A DNA stretch of 64,000 nucleotides from DASXMT01 sp963803065 (GCA_963803065.1 CAWDKW010000009.1:487799-551798), one strand, 5' to 3'; positions 42,935-52,242 are shown, counted from the stretch's first letter. Numbers and translations: made by a program. The notes: generated by a model not told the origin, from the sequence alone.

Positions 42935-44680
42935 TCAATGTGCGGACCGTCCGATGCGCTCGGCCAGCAGTTCTGCGAGCGTGGCGTAGCGCACTTTGAA
43001 CGATGGCGTCCATGGGATCTCGGCCTCGCTGAGGAACACGAAGGAGCTCGGAACCTTGAACGTGGAGAGTCGCGCTCGGAGCGCTCGGCGAAGCTCGTCT
43101 GCGGTCAGGAAGGACCCCTCTTCGAGGATGACCGCGGCCACGACGATTTGTCCCCGGACCGGGTCGGGAAGCCCGAGCACGTAGGTCTCGCGTACGCCGT
43201 CGACCTCCCGAAGAGCCTCGACGACCTCGCTCGGGGCGACATTGGCCCCCGACGTCTTGATCATGTCGTTGAGACGTCCCTGGAAGTGCAGTCGGTAGCC
43301 GTCGACTCTGACTCGATCTCCGGTGTGGAACCAACCCTCGGTGTCGAAGATGCCGTCCCGAACCGACTTGTGGAACCCCCTGGTGACGCTCGGCCCCCGG
43401 AGCCAGATCTCGCCGAGATCACCGTCGTCGACCGCTTGGCCGGCGGTGTCCACCACCCGCAGCTCCATTCCCGTTTGCAGGATCTCGAGGGGCGGGGGGC
43501 GGCGGTCGCTGCGCAGGCTGGCCGGGGGAGCTCCCGGTTCGGGCCGTCCCCACCAATAGCCGCCAAACGTCTCGGTCATGCCGAGCCCGATGTGCAAGGA
43601 GTCGGGGCCGGACCGCCAGTCCACGGTGGGAAGTAGCAATCGGGGGTCGGCCTCCCGCAATGAGGAGCGATCCGCTTCGGCGAAGTCGGGGTGCTCGAGC
43701 AGGGCCTTGATCTGATGGGGGTAGAGCACCGCACGCTCGATGCGCTCGTCGCCGATGAGGGCCAGAACCTCGCCGGCGACGAACCGGTCGGTGCACACCT
43801 GGGTCCCTCCGCCGTCGAGCACCACGAAGAGGCTCATGGTGAGGCCACCCACCCAGAAGAACGGCGCCGCGGTGTACGAACGGATGCCGTCGTCCACGCA
43901 CAACCACTCCCGCAGATAGTGGGTCTTCTCCATGACGGTGCCGTGGCTGTGGGGAACGCCCTTGGGCATTGCCGTGGACCCGGAGGTGTAGATCATGATG
44001 GCGTCGTCGTCGGGGTGCACCTCCCGTTCCACCTCGGCGAGGAGTTGCTCGTCGAACGCGGCCGAGGTCGGTCCCTCGACCAGCCAGCCGACGTCGCTCG
44101 ACCACGAGGGACCTTCGTCTGGCTGGTCGACCGAGACCACCCAGCGGAGGTGCGGGGCTGCCTTGATGGCCCACGGAGGGGCCCCTTCGCCCGACAGCTC
44201 GGGGAGTGCCTTGGCCATGCGGTCTCGCTGGTCGTCGCCCAGGAACCGGGGATGGACGAAGATTCCCTGGAGGTCGGCGTGGCGGACGACAGTGGCCAGC
44301 TCTGCGTCCGAGAAGAACGTGCTGAGGGGCACGGCCACCGCCCCGCACCGGGCGATCGCCGCGAAGGTCACGAGCCAGGCAGGCCCGTTGCCCAGCCAGA
44401 GTCCGACACGCGTCCCCTTGCCGACGCCCCTGGCCAAGAGGCCCCGGGCCAGCCTCCGCGACTCCCGGTCGAGGTCTCGGTAGCTGAGGCGCCCGCCGCT
44501 CCCGACGAGCGCCTCGTGGTCCCCGTAGGTCTCGGCCAGGCCCCGCACCCACTCCGCCACGGTGACCGCGCTCTTCGGACCCGGACGGGGTTGGGCGGCC
44601 GGGATCGGGGGCGGACCGGGGATCCGATCGCCGGGCCCGGCCCCGCCGGGCGGCGGCGAGGCGACGTCCTCGTCACCCAT
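42935..44680 (-). CDS. AMP-dependent acyl-CoA ligase
   Basis: A 581-residue ANL enzyme, longest of the six, with a Pro/Gly-rich first 35 residues. P-loop TSGSTAMPKG near residue 228, the MTETFGGYWW A5-type loop, A8 GWFHTGD and A10 WTPSFKVRYATL with lysine kept. Downstream of the amidohydrolase (57-bp gap), mirroring the ligase/amidohydrolase pairing at 30972-35331. ATG 44680 has no clear ribosome site. Confidence 0.87.
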   Translation of the reverse strand: MGDEDVASPPPGGAGPGDRIPGPPPIPAAQPRPGPKSAVTVAEWVRGLAETYGDHEALVGSGGRLSYRDLDRESRRLARGLLARGVGKGTRVGLWLGNGPAWLVTFAAIARCGAVAVPLSTFFSDAELATVVRHADLQGIFVHPRFLGDDQRDRMAKALPELSGEGAPPWAIKAAPHLRWVVSVDQPDEGPSWSSDVGWLVEGPTSAAFDEQLLAEVEREVHPDDDAIMIYTSGSTAMPKGVPHSHGTVMEKTHYLREWLCVDDGIRSYTAAPFFWVGGLTMSLFVVLDGGGTQVCTDRFVAGEVLALIGDERIERAVLYPHQIKALLEHPDFAEADRSSLREADPRLLLPTVDWRSGPDSLHIGLGMTETFGGYWWGRPEPGAPPASLRSDRRPPPLEILQTGMELRVVDTAGQAVDDGDLGEIWLRGPSVTRGFHKSVRDGIFDTEGWFHTGDRVRVDGYRLHFQGRLNDMIKTSGANVAPSEVVEALREVDGVRETYVLGLPDPVRGQIVVAAVILEEGSFLTADELRRALRARLSTFKVPSSFVFLSEAEIPWTPSFKVRYATLAELLAERIGRSAH

Positions 44681-44737
44681 CAGTCGGAAACGAGGAGCGA
44701 CCGCAGGTTGTCACGCATGATGCGCCGAACGTCCCCG

Positions 44738-45862
44738 TCAGAGAACTCGATCCAGCGCCTTGGCGAACTGGGTCGGCTCGGGTAGTCCGTCAGAATGGGG
44801 GAAGTCGGATCCGGCCAAGATGCGCTCGACCGGCACGTAGCTCGTGAGGTCGTTGATGGGCTCCTCCCAATAGGGGACTACCCAGACGCACCGCTCGAAT
44901 GCCCCCACGGGCTCCTCGGGGAACGAGCCCGGGTAGCGCTGGTACTCGACTTTGAAGCGCTCGATGATCCAGTGCACCCAGTCCGACCCATTCTCGACCG
45001 AGAGCAGACGCAGCCGGGGGAACCGGGTCACCGCCCCTTGGACGACCATGGCGGTGAAGAAGTCCATGGTGGCCCGGGCGTGGGTCGATATCGATGCGAA
45101 CGGTCCCTGGGGCCGGTGGGGGGCGAATTCGTACACGCCGGTCCAGTCCCCTGAGTAGCGGTGATACCCGGTGGCGGACAGATGGCCGCAGACCAGCACC
45201 TGCGCCTCCTGGCAGCGGGCCCAGAAGGGATCGAACATCGGGTCGGCGGGCGAGCGCATGCCCATGCGGGTCGGGACCGGCGAGGGGCGCACCATGATGG
45301 CTCGGCACCCACGCTCGAGCGCCCACTCGAGCATCCGGACCGACTCGTCCACATCGGCGAGCGAGATGACCGGCGTGGCAAAGAGTCGATCCCGGTAGGC
45401 GAAGCCCCAGTCCTCCTCCAGCCAGCGGTTGAACGACCACAAGAGGTCCATCGTCAGGTCGACGTCGTCGCCCGTCGCCTCTTCGAGGCCGGAGACCAGG
45501 GTGGGAAAGACCAGTGAGGCCTCGACTCCCTGCTCGTCCATCCGGGCCAGCCGAGGGTCACGCTGCTGGTACTCGGGGCGATCGGCCAGGGGCTCGAACT
45601 GGTACGCCGTGTTCTTGGTCTCGAGCATCGACTGCTCGCCCTTGAACACGTCGAGCAGGCAGCCGGCCACGGCGATCGGGTCGAAGGTCGGATTGGGCAG
45701 GTAGTCGAAGAGCTTGCCGGCGAGGATGACGTGGCGGTGACCCCGGTCGTCCGTCGTCCAGTAGAAGTCGTGGCGGCGATGGTCCGGGAGGTGTCGGGTG
45801 AACGCATCGGCCGTCTCGTAGAGATGGTTGTCTGCGTCGTACATGCGGTAGTCGAGTGACAC
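44738..45862 (-). CDS. Amidohydrolase family 2 (ACMSD-like TIM barrel) protein
   Basis: A 374-residue paralogue of 30972-32177. It starts VSLDYRMYDADNHLYETADAF, with the same D-A-D-N-H-x-Y-E motif in place of H-x-H, then CGHLSATGYHRYSG and LAGSDFPHSDGLPEP. GTG 45862 with AAGGGGAA upstream was preferred over much longer in-frame extensions. Coupled with the ligase at 42935 and divergent from the ColD-like enzyme. Confidence 0.85.
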   Translation of the reverse strand: MSLDYRMYDADNHLYETADAFTRHLPDHRRHDFYWTTDDRGHRHVILAGKLFDYLPNPTFDPIAVAGCLLDVFKGEQSMLETKNTAYQFEPLADRPEYQQRDPRLARMDEQGVEASLVFPTLVSGLEEATGDDVDLTMDLLWSFNRWLEEDWGFAYRDRLFATPVISLADVDESVRMLEWALERGCRAIMVRPSPVPTRMGMRSPADPMFDPFWARCQEAQVLVCGHLSATGYHRYSGDWTGVYEFAPHRPQGPFASISTHARATMDFFTAMVVQGAVTRFPRLRLLSVENGSDWVHWIIERFKVEYQRYPGSFPEEPVGAFERCVWVVPYWEEPINDLTSYVPVERILAGSDFPHSDGLPEPTQFAKALDRVL

Positions 45863-46023
45863 GTTGTGGATTCCCCTTGCGTGTCGGGTCGGGACCTTGG
45901 CGTTGCACGTCAAGTGTGCCGCCGGCGTTACACCGAAAATAGCCGCGAAGGGAGCGACAGGACCCTTGCCGCCAACATTTCTGGTCACCTGGCGTTGTCC
46001 GGCGGCCAGAATGGGCACGAACG

Positions 46024-47316
46024 GTGGAAACGGCCACGGCAGCGAAAGGACGGCGAACGCATGGACTCGAGGAGAGAGTCGGTGGACCAGGATCCAGTGG
46101 GCTCACCCAGGTCGACAGCCGCATCTACTACGCGGCGAGCGTGCACGACCAGGCCGAAATCGACGCCGTGCTCGAGGTGCTTCGGGACCCTCGAGGGCTC
46201 TGGGTCGGCAAGCGCGTGAACGCGATGGAGCGAGCGGTGGCTCAGCTGTTCGGCAAGCGGCGAGGCGTCATGGTCAACTCGGGCTCATCGGCCCTCTACC
46301 TGGCCGTCGAGCTGGCCGGGCTGCCGCCTGGCTCGGAGGTGGTCACATCCGCCGTCACGTTCTCGACCGATCTGGCGCCCCTCGTTCGTGCCGGCTTCGT
46401 TCCGGCCTTCGTCGACGTCGAAGCCGATACCTTCCAGATCGACGTTGAGCAGATCGAGGCGATGGTGACCGATCGGACGGCAGCCATCCTGGCGCCGAAC
46501 CTCATCGGCAACGCTCCCGACTGGGACCGTATCCGCCAGATCGCCGACGCCCACGGGCTGGTCGTCATCGAGGACTCCTGCGACGCCCTCGGGCCTGAAT
46601 TGCGGGGTAGCCCCACCGGTCAGCGCTCGGACCTAACGGTGACAAGCTTCGCCTCGTCGCACATCATCACCTGCGCCGGAGGTGGCGGCATGGTCCTGCT
46701 CGACGACGAGGACACGCGCGACCGGGCGCTCCTGCTGCGGCGCTGGGGACGGCGCTCGGAAGTCCAGTTCTTCGGCTCACGGCGGGGCGAGCGCAATTTC
46801 TGGGAGGACCTGGACGGCGTCCGGTACGACAACCAGTTCATCTTCGACGAGCTCGGCTGGAACTTCGAGCCCTCCGAGCTCGGTGCCGCCTTCGGCCTCG
46901 AACAACTGAAGAAGCTCCCGGCCAACCGCGCCCGGCGCCAACGCAACTTCACCCTCTACTCAGAGTTCTTCGCCGCCCACGGCGAGCGGTTCGTCCCTCC
47001 CCGACAGACCGAAGGGCTCGAGACGGCATGGCTTTGCTACCCCTTCACCATCTGCCCCGACGCCGGCTTCGAACGGGCTGAGCTCCAACAGTTCCTCGAT
47101 GCACGTGGAATCGACACCAGGACGGTATGGACAGGCAACGCCACACGACAGCCCATGCTGGCCGGCCGCGATTTCCGGGTGCCAGAGCATCGGCTCCCCC
47201 AGGCGGACCGCATCATGGAAGCCGGCGTTGTCCTTCCCTGCAACCACGGGATGGGCGACGAACACATCGAGTTCGTGACCGGTTGCCTGCAGGCCTTTCT
47301 CGACGGGGCTCGGTGA
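46024..47316 (+). CDS. DegT/DnrJ/EryC1-family PLP protein with His at the Lys site (ColD/RfbH-like)
   Basis: A 430-residue fold-type I PLP protein: MVNSGSSALYLAVELAG cofactor phosphate loop, ILAPNLIGNAPDWD, VIEDSCDALGPELRG (the Asp that binds the pyridine nitrogen), then SFASSHIITCAGGGG. In sugar aminotransferases this last motif holds the Schiff-base lysine; here it is His, as in ColD and RfbH dehydrases, which use PMP to remove the 3-hydroxyl of 4-keto-deoxysugar nucleotides. A deoxygenation role is therefore more likely than transamination. No other sugar-nucleotide gene is nearby. GTG 46024 is assumed. Confidence 0.85.
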   Translation: METATAAKGRRTHGLEERVGGPGSSGLTQVDSRIYYAASVHDQAEIDAVLEVLRDPRGLWVGKRVNAMERAVAQLFGKRRGVMVNSGSSALYLAVELAGLPPGSEVVTSAVTFSTDLAPLVRAGFVPAFVDVEADTFQIDVEQIEAMVTDRTAAILAPNLIGNAPDWDRIRQIADAHGLVVIEDSCDALGPELRGSPTGQRSDLTVTSFASSHIITCAGGGGMVLLDDEDTRDRALLLRRWGRRSEVQFFGSRRGERNFWEDLDGVRYDNQFIFDELGWNFEPSELGAAFGLEQLKKLPANRARRQRNFTLYSEFFAAHGERFVPPRQTEGLETAWLCYPFTICPDAGFERAELQQFLDARGIDTRTVWTGNATRQPMLAGRDFRVPEHRLPQADRIMEAGVVLPCNHGMGDEHIEFVTGCLQAFLDGAR

Positions 47317-47382
47317 CCGGCTCCGCCGGGCCGCCGATCAGCCCACCAGGTTGGGAGACGAGATTGCCCGGTCCCATGCCGT

Positions 47383-47428
47383 GCTAACCGCTGCGACTGC
47401 TAACCGCTGCTAACCGCTGCTAACCGCT
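47383..47428. repeat. 10-bp tandem repeat, four copies
   Basis: GCTAACCGCT at 47383, 47399, 47409 and 47419, in the convergent gap after the ColD-like gene. Confidence 0.9.
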
Positions 47429-47446
47429 GGAGCGCACATCGCCACT

Positions 47447-47502
47447 GATCGAACTCGCCGATACTACGCCGAAGGATCGACCTCGCCGATCCTGCGCCGA
47501 AG
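47447..47502. repeat. 28-bp tandem repeat, two copies
   Basis: Units 47447-47474 and 47475-47502 (GATCGACCTCGCCGATCCTG + CGCCGAAG) differ at a few bases, just before the end of the three-domain synthase gene. Confidence 0.9.
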
Positions 47503-47516
47503 GATCCTCCCTGATC

Positions 47517-50228
47517 TCAGGCCGAGGGCTCGGATCCCACGACGCTCACGAAGCTCACGCACTCCCCCGGGCCGCCGCCCAGGTTATGGGTCAGGCCGAG
47601 CTTCCGGCCTCCCTCGGTGACGCTCTTGATCTGCCGGTCCGCGGGGGCCTGGCGCCGCAGTTGCAACCAGCACTCGAACATCATCCGGAGCCCCGAGGCC
47701 CCGATGGGGTGCCCGAAGCTCTTCAGCCCACCATCGGGGTTCACCGGCAGCTCTCCGTCCAGGTCGAACGTCCCGGCCAGGACCTCCTTCCAGGCCGTAC
47801 CCCGCTCGGCGAACCCGAGGTCCTCCATCAGGATCAGCTCGGTCGGGGTGAAGCAGTCGTGGACCTCGGCCATGGCCAGCTGGGCGCGGGGGTCGGTCAC
47901 TCCGGCTTGCCGATAGGCGTCGGCGGCCGAGCGCACCACCTCCTCGAAGGTCGTGTAGTCGTAGTCCGGGTCGATCGGGCCGGCCGCCGGCCCGGCCACG
48001 AAGCTGAGCCCCTTCACGTACAGCGGTGCGTCGGTGTAGCGGTGAGCGTCCTCGGCCCGGCACACGATGGCCGCGGCCGAACCGTCGGACACGCCGCTGC
48101 AGTCGAACACACCCAGCTCGCCCGCGACCCGGGGCGACGTGGAGATGGTCTCCAACGAGACCTCCTTGCGGAACTGGGCCCGGGGGTTGCGTGCCCCGTT
48201 GAAATGGTTCTTCCAGGCGATGCGGCTCATGACATCCTTCATCTCCTGGGTGTCCACCCCGTACTTGTGGCTGTAGGACGGGGCCAGGAAGGAGAAGGTG
48301 GCGGGAGAGGTGAGCGAGCCCCCGGTCCCGTCGCCCACCTGATGGATGCCGGTCAGCCCCGAGTAGCCAGAGTCCTTCAGCTTCTCCACGCCGATGGCCA
48401 TGGCCACGTCGTAGGCGCCCGAGGCCACGGCGTAACAGGCGTTGCGAAGCGCCTCCGACCCGGTGGCACAGAAGTTCTCCACCCGGGTGACCGGCTTGTA
48501 GTCGAGCTTGAGCGGACGGGACAGGGTGAGGCCCGAGTTGCCCGACCCGAGGGTGCCCAACCAGAAGGCGTCGATGTCGTCGAAGGACACGCCGGCCGAG
48601 GCGATGGCGTCGGTGGCGGCGTCCGTCAGCAGGTCGTCGGTGCCCTTGTCCCAGCGCTCGCCGAATTCCGTGCAGCCCATGCCGACGATGGCCACTCTGT
48701 CCCTGATGCCGTTGCTGGCCATGACTATGCCTCCTTGCTCGGTGATGAACCGGCCGGTGTTGTAGCGGATGCTGTGCCTGCTGGGCCGACGTCCTCGGGC
48801 ACGACCCGCGGTCAGCGGGCGGGCCTTCCAGAAGTAGTTGTGCATGCCCTCGGCGGTGTAGAAGCGTCGGAACGTCATCTGCACCCTCGTGCCGATCTCG
48901 ACGGCATCGGGATCACAGTCGGTGAGCTCGCAGCGGAACCGTCCGCCGCCGTCGAAGTCGACCACGACACCCACGGTCGGCGGTGACAGGCTGAAGGCCA
49001 GGTAGTCGATGGTGAAGGTCGCAACTGTCCCCTCCACGTCAGCCAGCCTCTCGGGCTCCATCTGGTCGACCGACTTGCACCGCAGGCACACCCGGGTGGG
49101 AGGAAGATGGCGGAACCCACAGTTCCGGCATTGGCTGCCGTTGAACCCGAACTTCCATCCCTCCGAGCGCTGCATGTTGGGAGCTCCGGGTCGACCGGGC
49201 TCGGGCCGGCGGGGCGGCTCCCGGTGCAGCTGGCCCCGCCAGGTCAGGAACGACGCATAGGAGAGGTCGGAACGTCCTGACGTCAATTGCTCGGCCACGC
49301 TGTCCAGGCCGGCCTCCCGACGTGCCGCCTGGGCCGAGGGGAGCCGGTCGGTGGTGCGCCACACAAGGGCGTCGGCCCCGTCGGCCAGCTGGAGGGTCAC
49401 GACGACTTGGCCGGGCGTGGCCCGCTCGAGCACGTCGGCCAGGCCCACGCCCGACTGGGCCGCGCCCAGGTTCCCGACGGCCGCCGAGTGATCCGGTGCC
49501 AACGCCTCCTTGGCCACCCCCAGCGAGGTCCGGATGGCCCGGACGGCCCGGGTATGGAGGCCGCTGACCACGAGGTGGTCGACGTCCTCGGCCGTGATGC
49601 CTGCCGACTTGAGGGCGTCGGCGAAGGCGGCCTGGGCCAGGGGGACGTACGCCTGCTCCCCGAAGCGCTCCTCCCATTGGTGCGAGCTCGACTCGCCCGG
49701 CACACGCCACCGGTCGAGGAACTCCTCACTGGCCGAGGCCCGTCCGACCAGCTCGAGGACGGCGCCGTCGGGGACGCAGGTGAAGGCCACGCCGCCGTCC
49801 CCCGAGTCACGCTCATCGGCGCCGCCGGCCAGACCGGTACGGACCTCGGAGATCACGGCCAGTGTGGGGTGGTCCCGACCGGCGTCGACCGCCGTCACCA
49901 GCGCGGCCACAGCCGAGCGGACCGAGCCGACCAGGTCGTAGGCCCCGGCTCGCTGGGGAAGCCCGAGGGCGGCGTGGATGGTGGTGGCGTTGGTCTTGTC
50001 CTGATAGGCGGGCTCGGGGGTCGAGAAGAACAGCTGCTCCGCCGGCGGGACGCCTGCCGACTGGGCCCGTCGGGCCGCCTCCACCCCGAGCGTCGTGGTG
50101 TCCTCGTCGTAGGAGGCGACCGTCCTGGCGCCCCGTCCGGCCGGGGCGCCGAGGGCCAGCCCGATGGCCTTCCGCTCCAGGCGCCAGAACGGGAGGTAGA
50201 CCCCCCACGACCCGATTCCCGATGCCAT
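47517..50228 (-). CDS. Three-domain fusion: HMG-CoA-synthase-like / DUF35 / SCP-x-type thiolase
   Basis: A continuous 903-residue frame. Residues about 1-330 are an HMG-CoA-synthase-like fold (SWGVYLPFWRLERKAIG, YDEDTTTLGVEAARR); the nucleophile region reads LVGSVRSAVAAL, without Cys. About 365-480 is a DUF35 zinc-ribbon/OB fold (CRNCGFRHLPPTRVCLRC). About 503-903 is a full SCP-x thiolase (RVENFCATGSEAL with Cys, GHPIGASGLRM with His). The linker holds an AAGGAGG site followed by ATG at 48722, where an independent thiolase of 401 residues could start, so this looks like a recent fusion by stop-codon loss. ATG 50228 has GGGGAGTGG upstream. Confidence 0.85.
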   Translation of the reverse strand: MASGIGSWGVYLPFWRLERKAIGLALGAPAGRGARTVASYDEDTTTLGVEAARRAQSAGVPPAEQLFFSTPEPAYQDKTNATTIHAALGLPQRAGAYDLVGSVRSAVAALVTAVDAGRDHPTLAVISEVRTGLAGGADERDSGDGGVAFTCVPDGAVLELVGRASASEEFLDRWRVPGESSSHQWEERFGEQAYVPLAQAAFADALKSAGITAEDVDHLVVSGLHTRAVRAIRTSLGVAKEALAPDHSAAVGNLGAAQSGVGLADVLERATPGQVVVTLQLADGADALVWRTTDRLPSAQAARREAGLDSVAEQLTSGRSDLSYASFLTWRGQLHREPPRRPEPGRPGAPNMQRSEGWKFGFNGSQCRNCGFRHLPPTRVCLRCKSVDQMEPERLADVEGTVATFTIDYLAFSLSPPTVGVVVDFDGGGRFRCELTDCDPDAVEIGTRVQMTFRRFYTAEGMHNYFWKARPLTAGRARGRRPSRHSIRYNTGRFITEQGGIVMASNGIRDRVAIVGMGCTEFGERWDKGTDDLLTDAATDAIASAGVSFDDIDAFWLGTLGSGNSGLTLSRPLKLDYKPVTRVENFCATGSEALRNACYAVASGAYDVAMAIGVEKLKDSGYSGLTGIHQVGDGTGGSLTSPATFSFLAPSYSHKYGVDTQEMKDVMSRIAWKNHFNGARNPRAQFRKEVSLETISTSPRVAGELGVFDCSGVSDGSAAAIVCRAEDAHRYTDAPLYVKGLSFVAGPAAGPIDPDYDYTTFEEVVRSAADAYRQAGVTDPRAQLAMAEVHDCFTPTELILMEDLGFAERGTAWKEVLAGTFDLDGELPVNPDGGLKSFGHPIGASGLRMMFECWLQLRRQAPADRQIKSVTEGGRKLGLTHNLGGGPGECVSFVSVVGSEPSA
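48722..48740 (-). promoter_or_regulatory. Internal ribosome-binding site and ATG inside the fusion gene
   Basis: Minus strand carries AAGGAGGCATAGTC then ATG at 48722, encoding MASNGIRDRVAIVGMG, the normal N terminus of an SCP-x thiolase. It could direct separate synthesis of the thiolase domain. Confidence 0.6.
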
Positions 50229-50312
50229 CCACTCCCCTTTTTCCGGTCGCTGGCCGGCCTCCACGGCCGGCAACATCGCAGCTCCGATGCTAGGGGAAAA
50301 CGCGACCCTTCA

Positions 50313-50327
50313 GAAAACGCCTGTTCC
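50313..50327 (+). promoter_or_regulatory. Candidate PsrA-like operator, site 9
   Basis: GAAAACGCCTGTTCC, the best match to the consensus, 85-99 bp upstream of the three-domain fusion (start 50228), just after the stop region of the thioesterase gene. A second GAAAAC at 50296-50301 lacks the right half. Confidence 0.6.
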
Positions 50328-50353
50328 GGAGGCCGGTGGCCGCCGGGCCGGGC

Positions 50354-51205
50354 TCAGAACTTCGAGCGCCCGCCTGCCTGGGGCTTCTGGCCTTCGGGGA
50401 AGGCGCGGACCATGTTCTCCTGGACGAACGAGGCGACCAGAGCGCCGTCGGGGGCAAAGACGTTGGCCCGACCGTAGGAACGGCCGCGGCCGGCATACGG
50501 GCTCTCGTGGGCCAGCAGGTACCACTCGCCCGCGTTGATCGGCTCGTGAAAGGTCAACGTGTGAGAAAGCACGCTGGTCGAGAACTCGACGTGGGACAGC
50601 GCCTGCCCGAACCCGGCGTGTGGCCGCATGGCCGTTCCGATGAGGAACCCGTCGGTGGCGTAGGCCAACAGGGCCTGCCCGGTCACCCCGGCTTCGTCCG
50701 AGCCCGGGAACCTGCTCCATACGAAGAGCTCGGCCGGCCCGACCGCGGCTGGGTCCGAGATGTCGACCCCGTCGATCACCCGGATCTCCCAGAAGTCCTC
50801 GTGGGCCGAGAGTGGGGCGTCCTCGGGCTTGCCCACCTGAGGCAGGGGCGCAGCGTGGCGAATGAGGTCGGGCTCCACCGCGCTCAACAGGACTAGTGAC
50901 CGGGTGCACAGGCGATCCCCCTGCCGGACGGTCACCGTGGCGCTGCCGAGCGCTCTCCCGACGTGCATGGCCTCGACATCGATGTCCAGAGGTTGGTCCA
51001 GCGCCCCGCCGCGGGCGAAGACCGTGTGCACCGACTTCACCTCCTTGGTCGGGTCCACCGTCGCCCCGGCCACGATGGTCTGGGCCAGCAGCTGGCCGCC
51101 GAAGACCACGCCCCCGGGGCCGGAGCCGAAGTTCTGGGCCCGAAAGCGACCCTCGCCCACCGGCTCGAGATCGAGGACCTCCAGCAACTCCGAAAGCTCA
51201 GCCAT
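50354..51205 (-). CDS. Acyl-CoA thioesterase II (TesB-like)
   Basis: A 283-residue double-hotdog thioesterase. N-terminal hotdog: FGGQLLAQTIVAGATV and VHTVFARGG; C-terminal hotdog: SHTLTFHEPINAGEWYLLAHESPYAGRGRSYG, the family signature with the active-site Asp/Gln/Ser-type region. It would release free acids from medium or long acyl-CoAs, perhaps to relieve CoA trapping. Upstream of and same strand as the three-domain fusion. Confidence 0.92.
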   Translation of the reverse strand: MAELSELLEVLDLEPVGEGRFRAQNFGSGPGGVVFGGQLLAQTIVAGATVDPTKEVKSVHTVFARGGALDQPLDIDVEAMHVGRALGSATVTVRQGDRLCTRSLVLLSAVEPDLIRHAAPLPQVGKPEDAPLSAHEDFWEIRVIDGVDISDPAAVGPAELFVWSRFPGSDEAGVTGQALLAYATDGFLIGTAMRPHAGFGQALSHVEFSTSVLSHTLTFHEPINAGEWYLLAHESPYAGRGRSYGRANVFAPDGALVASFVQENMVRAFPEGQKPQAGGRSKF

Positions 51206-51396
51206 GTCTCTCCCTCTCTTGCCCTCTCGTGGCGGCGACGTGGCTCGCCCGCGGCGCTCAGACCACGCTCGAGCTCCCCCTGCCCCCGGGTGGGAAGGGC
51301 GTCCCGACGGGGGATCTTGTCACAGGCCGCTCCGATCTGTCGCAGTGGCCTGCCTCTCGGTCCCGGCGGCGAGCCGCCCAGGCTCGGGCCGATGGC

Positions 51397-51411
51397 GAAA
51401 ACAGTGATTCC
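51397..51411 (+). promoter_or_regulatory. Candidate PsrA-like operator, site 10
   Basis: GAAAACAGTGATTCC between the divergent thioesterase (start 51205) and NIPSNAP-like gene (start 51538), about 190 and 130 bp from their starts. Confidence 0.48.
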
Positions 51412-51537
51412 CGTCTACGGTGGTGCTCCGGGTTTTGCGGCCGGCACCGGGGCCCGATGCAGCAACAGGGCCCGATAGCGCCGTCCCCGGCAACGCCCGG
51501 TGGCACCGCGCCGTGCTGGCTCGAGTCGGGGGACGAC

Positions 51538-52242
51538 ATGCTCTATCTCCACGAGGTCCACAAGGTGGTCGGAAAGAAGGCCGAAGAGTTCGAAGCCGCC
51601 TACCGGGAAGGGTGGATGCCGACCATGGCCGAGACCGACGATGCCCGCCTGCTCTGGTACGCCAACCACGCCCACGGCAGCGGGCTGTCCTACAACGTCG
51701 TCACCATCACGGCCATCGCCGACGGGCGGGCCTGGGAGGAGCTGGCCGAAAGGGTGCAGCGAGGGAACCTCCGCTCCTGGGCTCGCCAGGTCGACACCCT
51801 CCGCCACGACGTCTTCGGGAAGATCCTCATCCCCGTCCACTGGTCACCGCTCCAGACGGTAGACCTGAGCGCCGTTCCCACCGATGGGCGCACTCACGAG
51901 CTCAGCCTGTTCATGGAGGACACCGGCTGGCCCTCCGCGGCCATCGACGACTACATCCAGGGTTGGTACGACATCTACTACGCTCCGATGCAACAACGGA
52001 CCCCCGAAGAACAGGTGCTCGATATCCAGGCCTGCTTCCAGGTGGCTCACGGCACCCACCAGCGGCGCGAGGCCATGCTCTGGCAGAAGATCCGCCGACC
52101 CGAGGCCCTGACCCGGCTACTCACCACCGAGATGCCTCCTGAACACCGTGCGCCGGGCTCGTACATGTACGACGCTCTGGAGCTCCGAGACCAGTGGGAG
52201 TCCAAGCTCTTGCGGACGAGCAGCTGGTCTCCGCTCTTCTGA
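51538..52242 (+). CDS. NIPSNAP-like dimeric alpha-beta-barrel protein
   Basis: A 234-residue protein of two ferredoxin-like halves: MLYLHEVHKVVGKKAEEFEAAYREGW and later HELSLFMEDTGWPSAAIDDY. NIPSNAP and related proteins have no firmly known chemistry; neighbours in actinobacteria are often BVMO or oxygenase genes, as here. ATG 51538 has GGGGGACGAC upstream. Its last 49 bases overlap the presumed start of the BVMO in another frame. Confidence 0.72.
   Translation: MLYLHEVHKVVGKKAEEFEAAYREGWMPTMAETDDARLLWYANHAHGSGLSYNVVTITAIADGRAWEELAERVQRGNLRSWARQVDTLRHDVFGKILIPVHWSPLQTVDLSAVPTDGRTHELSLFMEDTGWPSAAIDDYIQGWYDIYYAPMQQRTPEEQVLDIQACFQVAHGTHQRREAMLWQKIRRPEALTRLLTTEMPPEHRAPGSYMYDALELRDQWESKLLRTSSWSPLF

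Noticed and set aside
45931..45950. Additional operator (CCGAAAATAGCCGCGAAGG)
   Set aside because: Only the left half resembles the motif; the right half does not match, so it was left out of the list.
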